Origin: Allolobophora icterica
Lineage: Eukaryota > Annelida > Clitellata > Crassiclitellata > Lumbricidae
DNA length: 64,000 bases
NCBI GenBank assembly: GCA_963556255.1
Contig: OY744605.1
Span: 35,568,896 to 35,632,895 of the forward strand
Direction of reading: 5' to 3'
The first letter of the stretch is position 1. Every line of letters begins with the position of its first letter. A program made the position numbers and the translations under genes. This document shows, piece after piece, positions 12,557 to 25,319 of this stretch. The notes beneath the pieces are model-generated. The model saw only the letters and a program-made list of their open reading frames with translations, had not been told where the DNA came from and did not search any database.

Positions 12557-12584
12557 GAATCGTATCGTATCGTATCGTATTGAG
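12557..12584. repeat. (ATCGT)n short tandem repeat
   Basis: Four copies of ATCGT followed by one variant, ATTGA. CpG-containing pentamer arrays are unusual in a region this poor in CpG. Confidence 0.9.
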
Positions 12585-12769
12585 TAATTTATAAGGAATT
12601 GTAATCAGCTGCCGAAAGAAGTTTGGACCTGAAAGACAACAAAGAATCAACAGAAGATTCACAGAGTGGAGCACCAAGTTTCAAAGCTTTGAATGCAATA
12701 TTTGCTTCTATAAGGTTTGAGCCCAAGGTAGCAAATCCAGTTTAAAAGGAAGAGTCCCATGAGTTAAAG

Positions 12770-13025
12770 GAAGTGTTGCTGACTTCATTTCCTTAGCTTG
12801 ACGTAGAAGGGTGAAGGACAAGTCCTCTTCCTCACCGCCTAATCCTCCCCTCCCACACAGGGTGTATGGTCAGTGTACTCACTTTATTGCCCAGTTCACT
12901 AGGAGGCACAAGTGGAACAGAAATTTAATATTTAGGCATCTCTCTGCCTTGGCGGTTGATGTGGGGGGTAAACTCCCCACCTCTGAACTGACACTTCAAC
13001 TACTAGGTATATATCATGCACCCCA
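12770..13025 (-). mobile_element. tRNA-Asp-like SINE, copy 1 (diverged)
   Basis: Minus strand. The tRNA-like head (13025 downwards) is poorly kept, but the body matches the copies at 26405-26640 and 45335-45582. Shared blocks, read on the minus strand, include CTGACCATACA, a GGGAGGGGAGGA/GATGAGATGGCGAGG-type purine block and a final AAATGAAGTC.GCAACACTTC. This is the oldest-looking of three copies, all in the same orientation. Confidence 0.8.
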
Positions 13026-14990
13026 TTAAGAATCTAGACAGCTAATTGTCACATCCACTAACTAACTAATTCACTAACTGCACAAATCTTGTTAAATTTT
13101 TGTCGCAGGTACTCACTAAAAGGTTGCACTACAAAAATCCACCGGATATGTCCTAGCATTTGATTAAACATATTCTGGAACTTGTGTACGAGTTTCAAAC
13201 AGTGTGAGCTTAATTAGAAAATAAAGACTTTACTTCTAAACTAACCAAACACAGGACTGATGTGGGGTCCAGCAGCTAATGCTTGGCAGATGTTAATGTG
13301 TTTTTTCTTCTTTGCTCTCCGTTGCTTCTGGAGAGAAACTCTCAAAATGACGGAAACTGGATATTGTTATTTTTCAATTGAGGCCCCGCTGGTTCCTGCA
13401 ATCAGACACCGTCTGATCGAGGGCCGATTTTTATGGGGAGCACCAGTCCACAGGCACTAGATCAACCAGCCGGAGTCTAACTCACAGCCACAGCAGGACT
13501 CTGACTTTTCTGGCGGCGTTCATAGATCGCTTGGTCGCCGGCTAAATCCGAGCAGATGATTAAAATCGTTCATAGCCAAGTGAACAGGAAACAGAGGTTA
13601 CAGACCGACTGCAACAACCATGAGCTCCGAAGAAATTAGTATGTAAACACATGATTTACTTGTCAAGCCAAAAGGAGTTATTAGGGCTTGGCTAACAGAG
13701 GCGTTAGTTTTTAGATTGGAATCATAGGGGGCGGGGTAGAGCTTAGCTACCACTTGTAATGCTACGTTAACCAGCCAAGCTGCACATATTCCTAAGACTT
13801 TCCAAAACATCCCAGGGCTATCTAAAGAGGTCAGTAAAGAGGTCAGAGGTCAGAGCTATTCAGAGGGTCAGGCAGGAAGGTCAGTCACAATGGCTAGTTG
13901 AGCCACCACCACCTTCCTCCTCCTCGTCTTCCTCCTCTTCCTTCTCCCTCTTCGACTCATTGCTCCACATAGACTTGGACACTTGGTTACTGTTCACGAA
14001 AGAGATTGGGTAATTGATAAGCCCTGCAGTCCCACGGAATCAAGGTGTGGGTGCATGAGGTCTGCCGCAGCCTATCTCACACCTGGTACGCCCTTCCACT
14101 AGCCCAAGTCCTAGGAAATGTCCTACCTATGGGTACAGCCAGGAGCTGGAATGCTTGTCTCACCAACTGACTAATTGGCTGTTGTCATCCGGATCTGGTT
14201 TCTATAGACAGGAAGGACCTAGGGAATGACCTAGGGACTGACGGTGGAAAACTGAAGGAAGGAAGAAAACAGGAAGGAAGGAATCAGCTGGATTCTCAAA
14301 GAACCAATACTGCCTGACCCCCATCCAATACAAGAGACTTTGGGCACATGCTTCTACAGAAGCAGACATGCAGACAAACGCACAGGCTGGCACAGAGGTA
14401 CACAGAAAGCTACACACGGACATACACTTTTAATAACACCCCCTACATATAAAAACATACTGAGACATGCCTTCAGTTTCTTCCAGCCTTGCTGACTAAG
14501 GGAAAGGTTCAAAAGGCAAGTCATTTCTTAGCCACCAGCCCCAGTTGCTTGCTTGTCAGCCACGCTGCTGACGCCATTTCCTTACTCATGGGTCACCAGC
14601 GTAAGTGATATTACGGCTACTGAAGGAACAGTGTGTCTGCTTCAAACCCAAGTACACAATGCGTCAGTGACAATTAACTATCAAAGCCATTGTGCTAATA
14701 GCTGAACATGTTGTCAGCATTGCCATGTCTATGTTGCAGCCAGAGGAACTTTCAATTTCATGACAAAGCCTCGTACAGGCATATCATATATTGGCAAGTG
14801 ACTAACATACCTTACCTCACTGCAACCAGAACTTCTCTATGAGACATCAATCAAATAGGGAAACAAGAAACCTAAACATGAAATGATTTGAAATTGTTTG
14901 TAAAGTAATGTACTATTGCAATTTGCTCCTGGAGAATGTTAGAAATAGCAAACGTTTTAATCATTTTACTAACTCGTCTACACTGCCATT
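13026..14990. other. Gene-free spacer
   Basis: It has small CTAACTAA repeats at 13059-13076, a CT-rich tract at 13905-13955 (CCTCCTCGTCTTCC) and a purine-rich patch at about 14210-14285. Short frames have no recognisable products. Confidence 0.5.
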
Positions 14991-15155
14991 GGGGGACGTG
15001 GTGGCGTAGCGGTATGTCCTGTGCCTTGTAACCGGAGGGTTGCAGGTTTGAATCTACCTCAAGCCATTGCGTAGCGACTCAGAGCCATCGATGTTGGAAG
15101 GAGGGCAATATTAAAATATACAGTTGTATTGTATTGTGTTGTATTGTATTGTAGA
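14991..15155 (+). mobile_element. tRNA-Thr-like SINE with (TTGTA)n tail, copy 1
   Basis: The A box TGGCGTAGCGG at 15002-15012 is a perfect TRGYNNANNGG. The B box GGTTTGAATCT at 15045-15055 matches 9 of 11. Between them GCCTTGTAACCGG resembles the anticodon arm of tRNA-Thr(UGU). After the head come a short body, the block TTGGAAGGAGGGCAATATTA and a (TTGTA)n tail. The same head, end block and tail occur inverted at 62870-63062. The body here is shorter than in that copy, so it is probably an internal deletion. Confidence 0.9.
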
Positions 15156-15348
15156 AAGATCTTGGCTGAGTAACCAATTCTATCCACCATTACCAAGGTA
15201 TCATCCAACCTGGGAACTTCATTACCTAAGGATTTCTAAATTTGTCCAATTGAATCATCCACAAGTCATTAGTTTTCTGAGTTCACAAGATGGCAGCAGC
15301 AGATCTCTCGTGTCTGTACCACTTGCTCCTTCTGAAAAGGAGCAAGTG

Positions 15349-15495
15349 CATGGATGGATGGATGGATGGATGGATGGATGGATGGATGGATGGATGGATG
15401 GATGGATGGATGGATGGATGGATGGATGGATGGATGGATGGATGGATGGATGGATGGATGGATGGATGGATGGATGGATGGATGGATGGATGGAA
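15349..15495. repeat. (TGGA)n microsatellite, about 36 units
   Basis: An uninterrupted tetranucleotide array. It produces Met-Asp-Gly-Trp repeat frames (15124-15522 and 15290-15517) that are not genes. Confidence 0.98.
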
Positions 15496-15867
15496 AATGA
15501 CCGAGGCAGAAAATTGAGATGATACTTAAGATCCAGTGCTGAAGAATTTCAAGGGTCCGCCCGCCAGATTAGACTGAATCTGCCTGGCCAGTTTCTTCTG
15601 AGGCCAGCAAAAGTGGTAAAAAGAGCAGTCCGGTCCAGTCAACACCTAATATTAGCATGACACAATTAATTCTATGGTTCTGGCTCAATTGGCCCATACA
15701 CCGCCGCCTCGTTAATCGTTGTCCCAGATCTAGGTTAGTAACTCATAGATTTCACAGCCAATGCTAAATATAGCACTGGTTGCTGTTTGTCTTTTTTCAT
15801 CAAGGACCAGATAATAATCAGCTTCTGTTCATTACAAATATCAAAATGGGTTAAAACTTTTGTTAAG

Positions 15868-16347
15868 CCATCCATCGTACACCCATCCGCCTATCCACCC
15901 ATCCATCCAATCAACCATCCATCCAGTCACCCACCCATCCATCCATCCATCCATCCACCCACCGATCCATCCTTCCACCCATTCATTCATCCATCCATCC
16001 GTCCATCCTTCCACCTATCCATTCATCCATTCATCCGCCTATCCATTCATCCATCCGCCCATCCATCCACCCTCATCCACCCATTCATCCATCTGCCCAT
16101 TCATCCATCCATCCATCCACTCATCCATCCATCCACCCATCTATCTATCCATCCATCCACCCATTCATCCATCCATCAACCCATCCATTCACCTATCTAT
16201 CCACCCATCCATTCACCCATCCACCCATCCATTCACCCATCCATCCACCCATCCATTCACCCATCCATTCACCCATCCATCCACCTATCCATCCACCCAT
16301 CCATTCACCCATCCATTCACCCATCCATTCACCCATCCATCCATACA
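15868..16347. repeat. (TCCA)n-type array, interrupted, about 480 bp
   Basis: CCAT/CATT/CACC variants of the complementary unit of the array 370 bp upstream. The right half settles into a higher-order 12-16 bp pattern built of CCATTCACCCAT. His/Pro/Ser/Ile repeat frames here are artefacts of the repeat. Confidence 0.96.
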
Positions 16348-19300
16348 ACCACCACCAGCCTGCACATTCAATGTAGTACAACCTCCCAAAAAAAAGAGTT
16401 CCAATAATTGCATAAGAAGCAACTGATAGCACTCATACAAACAGGTTTCTCTTTTCCCTTCAGTTTTTGTTTAAGTCAACCAACAATAGTTTTTATCTGC
16501 CTTTCATTTCCGTTCTAGTTTTTTTCCTTCTAGTTCATCTAAATGAAACCCTTCAGCAAACAGTTCACCAGACTAGAACTGCTGCCTGTATTTACAGACT
16601 ACATGGCTATTAAGCATTAATTGAACTGGTATCGCCCAAACAACCCTTTGGTAAATGATACCTTAAAACAAGAAATGGCTGCATAAACGAAATGATTCAG
16701 TCCATTTTTATTTTCAGATTTATTCCTTGACTATTTGTGTTTCACGTTTAAGGTTCGTTTGCAGTGAGTAACTTATCTACATCCGCTGACTGTGTTCCTT
16801 CCTCTCTGTGGCCCTGGCGTCTCTAGAGGGTTACCGAGTCCTGATCGCACTCGATGCCTTAGATTCAGAATAGATTTACTGGTTCTCCATGCTTTGCAGT
16901 CCTTGGAATTCATAAGTTAGGTACTAGATCCTCCCTAGTAACAGCACACTGCGGTCAAAATCTTGCTTGTCAATCAATCCTTCCAGCTCAACACTTTGAG
17001 TTCTTGGTCCTCTTTGCTCAAAAGTTGGGTGTTGCTTTGATCTGCAACTAGTGGTTGCAACACGTACTATAACTTGTATAAGCCCCTCTTGTCTGCAATT
17101 TACACATTTGTCTTCTCTCTCATAAGTGCTTAGAAATGACTAGACATCTGGAACGAATACCATACGAAAACGATTTCTTGATTGACCGATTGGATTTAGG
17201 TGTAGATGGCGGATAGCACTTCAAACATTGGCTACTTCACTAATTATATCATCATGGCCCCACACTGTCTCACGAAATGACTGATTCATTGTGAATCCAC
17301 GAGAAGAGTAATAAATGAATGGCAGTTGGTTAAATTGCAGTTGAAATACTTTTACTTAGTTCCAGAATCCTGTTTCTAAGAAGTGTGCATAGTAGAAGGA
17401 GGAACATCATACATAAGTGATTACCATATCTACCTTTATTTTTTTGGTTTAGCACCTTAAAGCTATCCTTTGAGCGAGCAGATGAAGAGTAAGCGAAACG
17501 TTCTGAAACGACATTGACAGTGTGGAATTGTGATGAAACGTTGTAGATAGTTCTTATTCTGTTTCAGTTAAATCAGATGGGTTATTTATAGCGTGCAAAG
17601 TAATTAGAACATTTAAAAATGCTGAACATTCATTTGCCATGTATGAACACCAAAAGACCAGATTCTGAAACTGTAGTGTCACTGCAATGTTAGCTTAATT
17701 TCAAATGTCCTAATTTTCAACAGGAATTTGATAAACTACTATAACGGTCAGCATTTAATTTGATAATTTTATGCAGTATACAAGCATTACTGATCAGATA
17801 GTTAGACAAGTTATTCCAATCTCTTTAAATCATATATCTTTAGGTCTTATGCTTATAGGACTTAATAGTTTAGGTTCTGTTCTAATCCAGATTTTGAATA
17901 TGTCGGCTGTAATTTAACAAATAAGCCACGTCTGGGGGTCACAGACTGAACATGATTCCCTGCTGGCCCGTGTTTGACTTGGAGAGGCAGCAGTCAGAGA
18001 TTTATGTGTTCTTTGTTTGGCACTTTCAGGACAAACAGTATCGGTCCTCAGTCAGGTCACTGCATGGTTACTTTAATACTCTTGTTACTGGCTGCCACCA
18101 TGCAGCTCTACTTGACCACACCATATTATATATGTTTATATAAACATTATGCAGATTGACCTTGATGTGAATTACAAATGGCCAGACCCCCTCTGATCAA
18201 ACTAAGCAGGCAGAGATTCATTTTCTGCACAGCATCCTAATATCTTTGCCACTGAATAATGGCTGGTTCTGGTAAAGGAACTGGTGACACAGACGTCTTC
18301 ATACAGCAGTATATTCAACATAGGCAAGAACAGCGTGAAAAGCTGGGGTTATACACAAAATATAAGCAAGAACAGCTTGTTGGGGTTAATTGTTGATTTT
18401 AAACCTTCTTGGCCCTCCTCATACAGAATTTGTGGAAAGAGACTGCTAACCAATACTCTCAACAACAGCAAAAAATGTGATATTCCCACTTTGACTAAAA
18501 CAAAAGGAAATGGCCCATCTACCCTCACACTGAGCCCAGGTGTGGAACCAGTTCCCTTCATTGAGGGCCCGCTGTAGCTTTGAGAGGGTTCTCACAGGGC
18601 CTTTAAGGTAGGAAACATCTTGAAATCATTTGTTTTCGTCTCCCAGCTCAAAGATTAGAGGGCAATTTACAGTTTTAAAATCTTCCTTGCAGTCTCATTT
18701 ATCATTGTGAAATAGTTTAGAAATGTACAATTGAGTGGTCTGATAGCTTCCAGATATTGTTCTTTTACGTCTACCTTACTTACTTGCTTCCTTGAATATA
18801 TCTAAAAAAAGGGCAAGACAGCATAATTACCAGCATTTTTGTTTTCCCATGGAAAATAGGTGCACATAAAATATGTCCAGCATCTTTGCATTGTGTCTGT
18901 TTATCTTTGACAGAATTCACGCTGACAGTTGTAAATTCACTTCCAGTCTGTCTCTATTTCTGTCTGTTTGTCCCCAGAGTAAACTATCAGGCGTTTCTCC
19001 CCGTTTCTCTCTGACTCTCTGGAGCTGCTATCTTTCCTGGTGAAATGAAATTTCATCGGCACATTAATTCTTGTCAGGCAGGGCAGACTGCTGAACTCTA
19101 ATTATTCTTGGGTGACTTTTTGCTTTTCTTAATCTGTATCAGAAACAATTTCATGTGACCTACATTCATATGACTGGAGGTGAGGGAAACTCAGAATCTG
19201 TGGGACTGTGCACAGAGTTCAAGTCAAGTAGTCAGTGGTTTATCTCCAAGTCTAATCAAACCTCAATCCTATGTGACTGGAGGAGGAGGAAGTGTGTCAT

Positions 19301-20589
19301 GTCTAAGGGAACAAATGCACTGTAAACAACAGCAACGTAACAATAATCTGGCAACTTCCATCTTTACAATAGCAGCTGTGCCAAGGAAAGCAGCCATTTT
19401 TAATAGCATACAACCAAGCCAAATCTAGACAAACTGGCTAACTACGACATTTACTAGAATACTAGATTAGCATTGAAAAATGAGCAGGGTCAAGGCCATA
19501 TGTGTGCTATATAAAAACGTGTACATTTACACTGACATTTAGATGAGTACAGAAGAAGGGTGTGTGGAAAGGTAAGGCATGGCTGACGGAAGGAGTGTGT
19601 GGTGATTGGAAGAAGTGCACCGAGGGCCCAGGAAAGAGTAAATAGATATCAATGGAAAGGTTACTTAAAGAGGGATGTTTTCTGCATTGGAAGCATGCAG
19701 TATGAATGACACAAATGAAGAGGTCAGTGCACCATCAACGTATAGAATGCGCTTGCTTACACACTGTAAATGTGATTGCAACTGGACATTTATATAGCTC
19801 CACACACTGCTATAGAAACTCCTCAGAACATGGTCTCAAGGTTAAAGGCTCAATCAGTTGAGGCGTAAATAGGACCACAGCAATTCAATGCCAGTCTGAC
19901 AGGACACCTTTCTCAATATCCTAACTATGGCATTGGTACTCATTTACTGAACCTCAAAGACGACACCAGGTGGCCTGTTATTCCCTCGACAGCCACCCAT
20001 CCATGTACTAATGAGGATTAGTGATGCTTCACCTCACTCTACCTGAGAGCCTCCCACCAACCAACAACACCAAACGCCTCTGATTATAATTGATTGCTGG
20101 ATGGAGCACTCTTTGATCTAAAACTGGAGAGTTCTGTGGTCTAAGGATTTCCCTTGGTCTTTAGCTCTTCTTGGACTGAGGATTTTGACAGTCATCTCTC
20201 TCCTCTCTCACAGTGCAAGACGGTAACATTTGCTGATCGTATTCAACATATTAACCAGACAAATGTATTCAAACTGACTGGTCATTTACTGACAAATTCA
20301 GTGGCTGAGTTGTTCTGTTTCAACATGTTCCGACAAGACGAAGCTGATGTTTCATTCATCAGTGTCAGTTTCGTCAGGGTCATTCCAGTGCCAGGTCAGC
20401 AACTCTCCACTGGTCACCCAATTTCTCACATGATCCGGTGCAGCAATCCCATAATATAACAGATTTCTATTCATCCAGTAATGCACAGAGTTGTCTAACT
20501 ACATTCATTCACACCCGTGCCCCAAACAGCAGGGTGAGGAACTAATGATAATTAGGCCTACAGATGGGAAATGAAGCCACAGCAATGTC
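16348..20589. other. 4.2 kb without a supported feature
   Basis: The longest stretch with no identifiable repeat end, RNA gene or conserved frame. The frames at 17952-18159, 18284-18577 (97 codons), 19180-19428 and 20154-20459 (101 codons) lack recognisable domains, and two of them overlap frames on the other strand of similar length. A single-copy exon could hide here, but the sequence alone gives me no case for one. Confidence 0.4.
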
Positions 20590-20762
20590 ATTACCTATGT
20601 AATGTAATGTAATGTAATAAAACATTTATACAGCACCCATTAAGAGCCTTCTATGCAGTCATTAAATTAGATTAGATTATGACTTCTATAAGACCATTAC
20701 ATTAAATCAGATTATAACTTTTATAGGGCCATTAAATTAGATCATGACTTCTACAGGACCAA
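20590..20762. repeat. (AATGT)n and a ~35-bp tandem repeat
   Basis: Three to four AATGT units at 20598-20618 are followed by three imperfect copies of a unit beginning CCATTAAATTAGATTA and ending GACTTCTATAAGA or a variant (20639-20762). Confidence 0.8.
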
Positions 20763-21545
20763 TTTCATGGCACAAAAGGCACCAATCAATGGTTGCTTCA
20801 TGTATGATGACCGTCAACAATCCAGTGGAGAAGGCCAGTCAAATCTAAAATCTAATAGGTCAGGGAAATCAGATGTCAGTTCTATGATGGGTGAAAAAGT
20901 TAAAAGAGATGAGTCAAGTTTAGGCCTGAAGGGCTTTAAAGAACTGAAAGAATGCAAAGAATTGACCAGCAGTGAATCCCAAAGGTTTAGACAAGCCAAC
21001 AAGAATGCACCAGAGACCAATGCTGTGTTCTGGTGCTTGGCACAAGAGGCTCTTGATCCAATGCAGTATTTGTTCATATGTGGTATGCAATCAGAAAAGA
21101 TAGTGGACTATCTGACTAAGTTCTAAATTTGACTCAGCTCAATGTACTAAATGCAATGTATGTGTAATTTGTTGATATTTTGAAGTTTTGTAATGACAAG
21201 AGTTTTTAACAATTCGTAATTAGTGCAAATCGCTGTCAGTGATACCAATGAGAAGCAAGTTACATAATAATAGGTCATTTCTTAGTGAAACAATAATACA
21301 ATTTAAAAGATGTATGAAATATGATTCTAAAGTCAACTGATGTGCATATGACTCAAACATGGTCACAAAATGACATGCATGGCAGAGTAAAATACGCAAA
21401 AATGTCAAATATGCCAAATGCTGGCACATTTAGTAAGATGAACAAGCCATACACCGAAATGAACAGACGTAAGCCAATCACGTTGACAGAATTGTTGACT
21501 TGTGGCTAAGAAAAGGAATTCAGTCTTTCATGGTTTCAGATGAAG
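20763..21545. other. No supported gene; 119-codon frame noted
   Basis: The plus frame at 20767-21126 is Lys/Ser/Glu-rich, while an 87-codon frame opposes it. I recognise no domain and cannot tell it from chance. Confidence 0.35.
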
Positions 21546-22005
21546 TTTATTAGGAGCCAGCCAAGACCGAACATTACTGAAACAGAAGTAGTTGGAGAGA
21601 AGAATTAGATGTCAAACTGTCAAAGGAAAGAAATAGCTGGATATCATCAGCATACATACGGTAGTCTAGGAAGCCATCGGTAATTGGCAAGTGGTGTGGT
21701 ACATATTGTAAACAAGAGGGGGACCAGTAACCAGTACAGACCCTCTGGAACACCATGTGTTCAAGTCAGTGGGCTCGTAAGTGAGTTTATTGATATGAAG
21801 TGATCAAGTACGAGAGAGTAGGTCAGATGTTAAGCAAATGAGAGCACGACCAGAAAGACGAGTGTTCAAGATGGTGAAGAGGTATACTGAAGAGGTATAC
21901 TGTGATGGTATTAAAAGCAGATGAGAGATCAAGGAGACTGAGAGCAGTTGCTTATCCCTTGTCCAATCAGGTGATTGCACACAGGATGACAAAAAACCGA
22001 GTTCA
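21546..22005 (-). pseudogene. L2-like LINE reverse transcriptase relic (minus strand)
   Basis: On the minus strand a frame carries DYRMYADDIQLFLSFDSLTS. The YADD codons are the complement of 21643-21654, the catalytic motif C. Further upstream (complement of 21804-21992) another frame reads LNTRLSGRALICLTSDLLSRT, matching the region before the palm's RGxPQGSVLGP block in L2 proteins. The two pieces are in different frames, so at least one frameshift separates them. The sequence around 21700-21760 keeps a degraded form of the VPQGSVLGP...LYTT block. Confidence 0.83.
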
Positions 22006-22676
22006 AAAATTAGTTTATGTTCATAATTAGGCCATGTATGCTGACAATTAATAATTACCTGAAATCTTGTAGTTTGATTGGGCTAAGGTTAAGCCTGGCT
22101 CTGTCAAAGCATCAGAACCTGGTGAAGCAGGACGTTAAATATCCCCAGCTGATCTGTTTGGGGATCAAGCATGATGCTAATTCATTAGTCAGACGAAGTC
22201 ATAAAACACGGTTTGCTCTGTCCAAGATCTACTTTCATTCATTTCCCCAATTCTATGTGTCATTATCATATAAATGTTTCTGATAATTGTATCTAGACTG
22301 AAATCATTTAAACACAGGAGGCTGAGAGGGGAGTCATAATCACGGGGAAATGGAAAGCCCCTAGCCAGAAGGACCCTTCAGACCCCTCTGGCTCAAGGCA
22401 GTGGCACAGGCAGAACTGAAGTAAATTTATGGAGGTGTATAATTTTGCAAGCCTGAGAATGCCTTAATCATGAGGAAAAAGACCAAGGGGCATGCTGGTA
22501 ATTGCTACAGGACCATCTGGAAGGGGAGAGCGGGCAGGTCAAGACTGGTCCGGAAAGGGAGAGGGAACACCGGGGTGTTGTTTATGAGGGAATTCTATAG
22601 CCCTGTCGCACACCGGGATCACAGGCCAGCTGACCGCAATGTCCAGACAGGGTAGAGAAGGAATAGAGAGCAGCCC
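22006..22676. other. No recognisable feature
   Basis: A GC-richer patch at about 22480-22680, with GGGAGAGCGGGC-like sequence, stands out from its AT-rich surroundings but has no repeat ends or conserved coding pattern. Confidence 0.4.
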
Positions 22677-22770
22677 AAACACCATAGCACAGTGGATAGT
22701 TTAGTATTTGACCAATAAACCTAAGAGAGGTTCAACTCCTAGTGAGATTGCCGTTTACTATTTAGTGTTG
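22677..22770 (+). mobile_element. tRNA-like SINE head
   Basis: The A box TAGCACAGTGG at 22685-22695 is a perfect match to TRGYNNANNGG. The B box GGTTCAACTCC at 22729-22739 matches 10 of 11. The acceptor stem does not pair (AACACCA against TGAGATT), so this is a SINE or pseudo-tRNA rather than a working tRNA gene. Confidence 0.65.
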
Positions 22771-24119
22771 GGCATCAATTATTAAATTGTGACTCAAATT
22801 AACTGCTTTTATGGAAACAATGCTTTAACTAATTACGTTTTCAATAATTTAAATAATTACTTCTTGCTTTACCTAATTACTCTTTTAAAAAAATGCAGCA
22901 AGGATGATGATCCTAAAACTTCACTTAAATCCAGGGATTCAATTAAATGTTGGTCTTCAGTAGCCATCAATACGGTTAAAATACATTTGTGTTAATAAAC
23001 GCTGGTCTCTCGTAAACACTGGTCTCAACTGAACACTGGGTCTCGTTTAGGTTCCGATATGCTGATACTAGTGTTTATGCAACAGTTACATTACAGCAAT
23101 ATGGCAGACAAAGCTACGACAGACAGCAACAGTGTTTCAGCAGTACAGTTACTGACTGATATTGGGTATTTGTCGTAAAAAGAAATGAAAGCAGATATTC
23201 TGGGGTAAAAACAATTCCTGCAAATAAACGCCAACTTCTCTTAAACACCTGTTTTAATTGCAGCCAAGGGGTAAACATGACTTGCTGAGGGGGATAAGCA
23301 CGATTTTTTTGGGTGGGCAGCATTAAATAAGTTCCATGGAACTATAACAGTCATGGCAATGCAAAAATCTTGGCTATGCATTTGTGCAGCTATTGCGACA
23401 AGCAACTCTACTTTTAAATACAATTCCAGACTGTGCAAAGGAATCCTGAATAATTCAAGGTCTTGTTCTATGCATTGCAACCCCTTGGAAATTTTCCAGA
23501 TACTCTATTTAGGATTTCTACTCACCAAGTACATTTTGCTTTAAATTCAATACTGTTCTGTGGCAGACCATTTCCCTGACATTACCAGGTAGAAGACAAT
23601 ATTAAGCATGGGGAGTTTGTGTAAACCTAACTCAATGAATGAAGGCCCATTAGGCTTCTTCTCCTTCCTGTTCCCTCCTCTCTTGGTTCTAGAGTTAAAG
23701 GGTTGGCTGGATGATTGTTTAATAGGTGAAACACCTCCTTTAAGAGATAAACCAGAATATTGGAGTGGTTCATACCGAGTGCCAGACTTAAAGGAGGAGA
23801 GGCTGAAACCTAGCTGGTCTTTTAGAAGTTTTTGCCCGTGTGTTTTGGGGTTGTTAAGCCTTGCCAGATACATAATTCGGGTGGCTCTTTGGGAAAGACC
23901 TGGAAAATGCTAGATATATAGCTTTTCTGATTAGTATCAAATGTGATATTAGTAAAGGTCCACTGTTAATGCCACAATGTCTGTGCTTTATTACTAAACA
24001 ATTTGTCTACTAATGTTTTCTAGTCATGCTAACCCAGAGGCACTAGCATTCTGAGTTGTTGGCAAACAGGCCTTAAGAACATAATTCAAATAGTTTTCCT
24101 AACCATAAGGAGTGGCTTC
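22771..24119. other. No recognisable feature
   Basis: Two opposed frames of about 100 codons (23547-23873 minus and 23608-23913 plus) cover the same bases, and neither shows a motif. Confidence 0.45.
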
Positions 24120-24345
24120 AATTCAAGCATCTCATTAAACTGGTTCCCAGTGCCTCTGCTTAAGTTGATTTCCCAGTTCTTCTGATTCAGTTGGTTCCCC
24201 AGTGATTAAGTTTCGTCCCCAGTTCTGATTAAAGTGATCTCCATTTCTTCAGATAAAGCTTCTTTGCACTGCAGAGTCTCTAATTAAGCTATCTCAATGT
24301 TCCCATTAAGCTGGTTGCCCAATTCTTCTACTTAAGATGGTCTTG
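24120..24345. repeat. Degenerate ~27-bp tandem repeat
   Basis: About eight diverged copies of a unit resembling TTAAGTTGATTTCCCAGTTC followed by TTCTGAT. The words CCCAGT, TTCTTC and ATTAAG/CTTAAG recur at roughly 27-base spacing. Confidence 0.7.
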
Positions 24346-24959
24346 TAGACCTAGCATTTCAAACACTGAATAAATGCACAGCATGGGCTTATTGTAACTG
24401 GATAAGGCAAATCTGTATACAGTGTCTCTAACTTAAACATTCTGTGTTATTATTACAGATGGAAAACTCGTCAAATACCAACTTATTATTCAGTTTCCCC
24501 GCATAGTATGGAGATCCGAGTCTACAACTCTGACATCTTGGGAATAGTGGAGGGGCACTGGACAGTGAAACTGATAATTATTAATTACATGTGATAACTT
24601 CTATCACACCCACGTCAGATGCATAAGGCTTCAACCAACAGGGTACAAACCAAATCGTAAATCATGTCCATATCCAGAAGACCGTTTCACTATGACAGAA
24701 AGACAGCCTATGGTGAATAAGCAATTTGAATAACGTTAAGTCTCAATTTGAGAACAAAATGACATAAGCAGCTGAGCAGAAGAAATCTATATATGGAAAG
24801 AGTTCCAAAATCTAGGTCAGTAATCAAAAAAGCTTGTGCACCAAGACCAGTTCAGTGTTAGATATGAAATGACTGGTGGAGAAATTATTTGGTGCAGAAG
24901 AAGAAGGATAACGGGGAAGTCTACTCACTTGAGATAATAACTTTTCTAAAGTAATAAGG
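24346..24959. other. No recognisable feature
   Basis: AT-rich DNA with no frames or repeat ends worth naming. Confidence 0.5.
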
Positions 24960-25316
24960 CAGAGGTGGACAAACTACAGCCTGTGGGCCAGATCCAGCCC
25001 TGCCAACACTTTTCAGCCGGCCTCACAATTCTTCAGGAAATTTTTTTTTAAATCACAAAATTCAGACCGCAAGAAGTTTTCTCAGTTTACTCATGTTGCG
25101 CTGGTTTCTTATTTATTTATACCAATCCCATCTTTCTTTTTATGGGAAACTTGTTAAAGCGTGTTCTCACTAGTATTGTCCACAGTATATTTAATTTTAA
25201 ACAAGCAAACTTTTTCATGTTAGTTGTTATTAAAAGTTTAAAATATTTTACCCCGGCCTCTGAATAATTTTTAGCGTTTAACATGGCCCAATGTGCAAAA
25301 CGTTTGCCCACCCCTG
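24960..25316. mobile_element. Non-autonomous hAT-type element (357 bp)
   Basis: Ends are CAGAGGTGGACAAAC and GTTTGCCCACCCCTG, imperfect inverted repeats. The left end continues CTGTGGGCCAGATCCAGCCC, the usual subterminal pattern of this widespread hAT group. Flanks taataagg and tgatgaag share 5 of 8 positions, fitting an old, decayed target duplication. The next base after it begins the RTE-like LINE relic. Confidence 0.8.
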
Positions 25317-25319
25317 TGA

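Noticed and set aside
15124..16432. Long frames rich in Met-Asp-Gly-Trp and His-Pro-Ser-Ile
   Set aside because: They arise from TGGA and TCCA tetranucleotide arrays and exist in several frames and on both strands.
20767..21126. 119-codon Lys/Ser-rich plus-strand frame
   Set aside because: Composition follows local A-richness, it is opposed by an 87-codon frame, and no motif is present.
22677..22770. A working tRNA gene
   Set aside because: The A and B boxes are good but the acceptor and T stems do not pair; the other tRNA-like heads in the window fail the same test.
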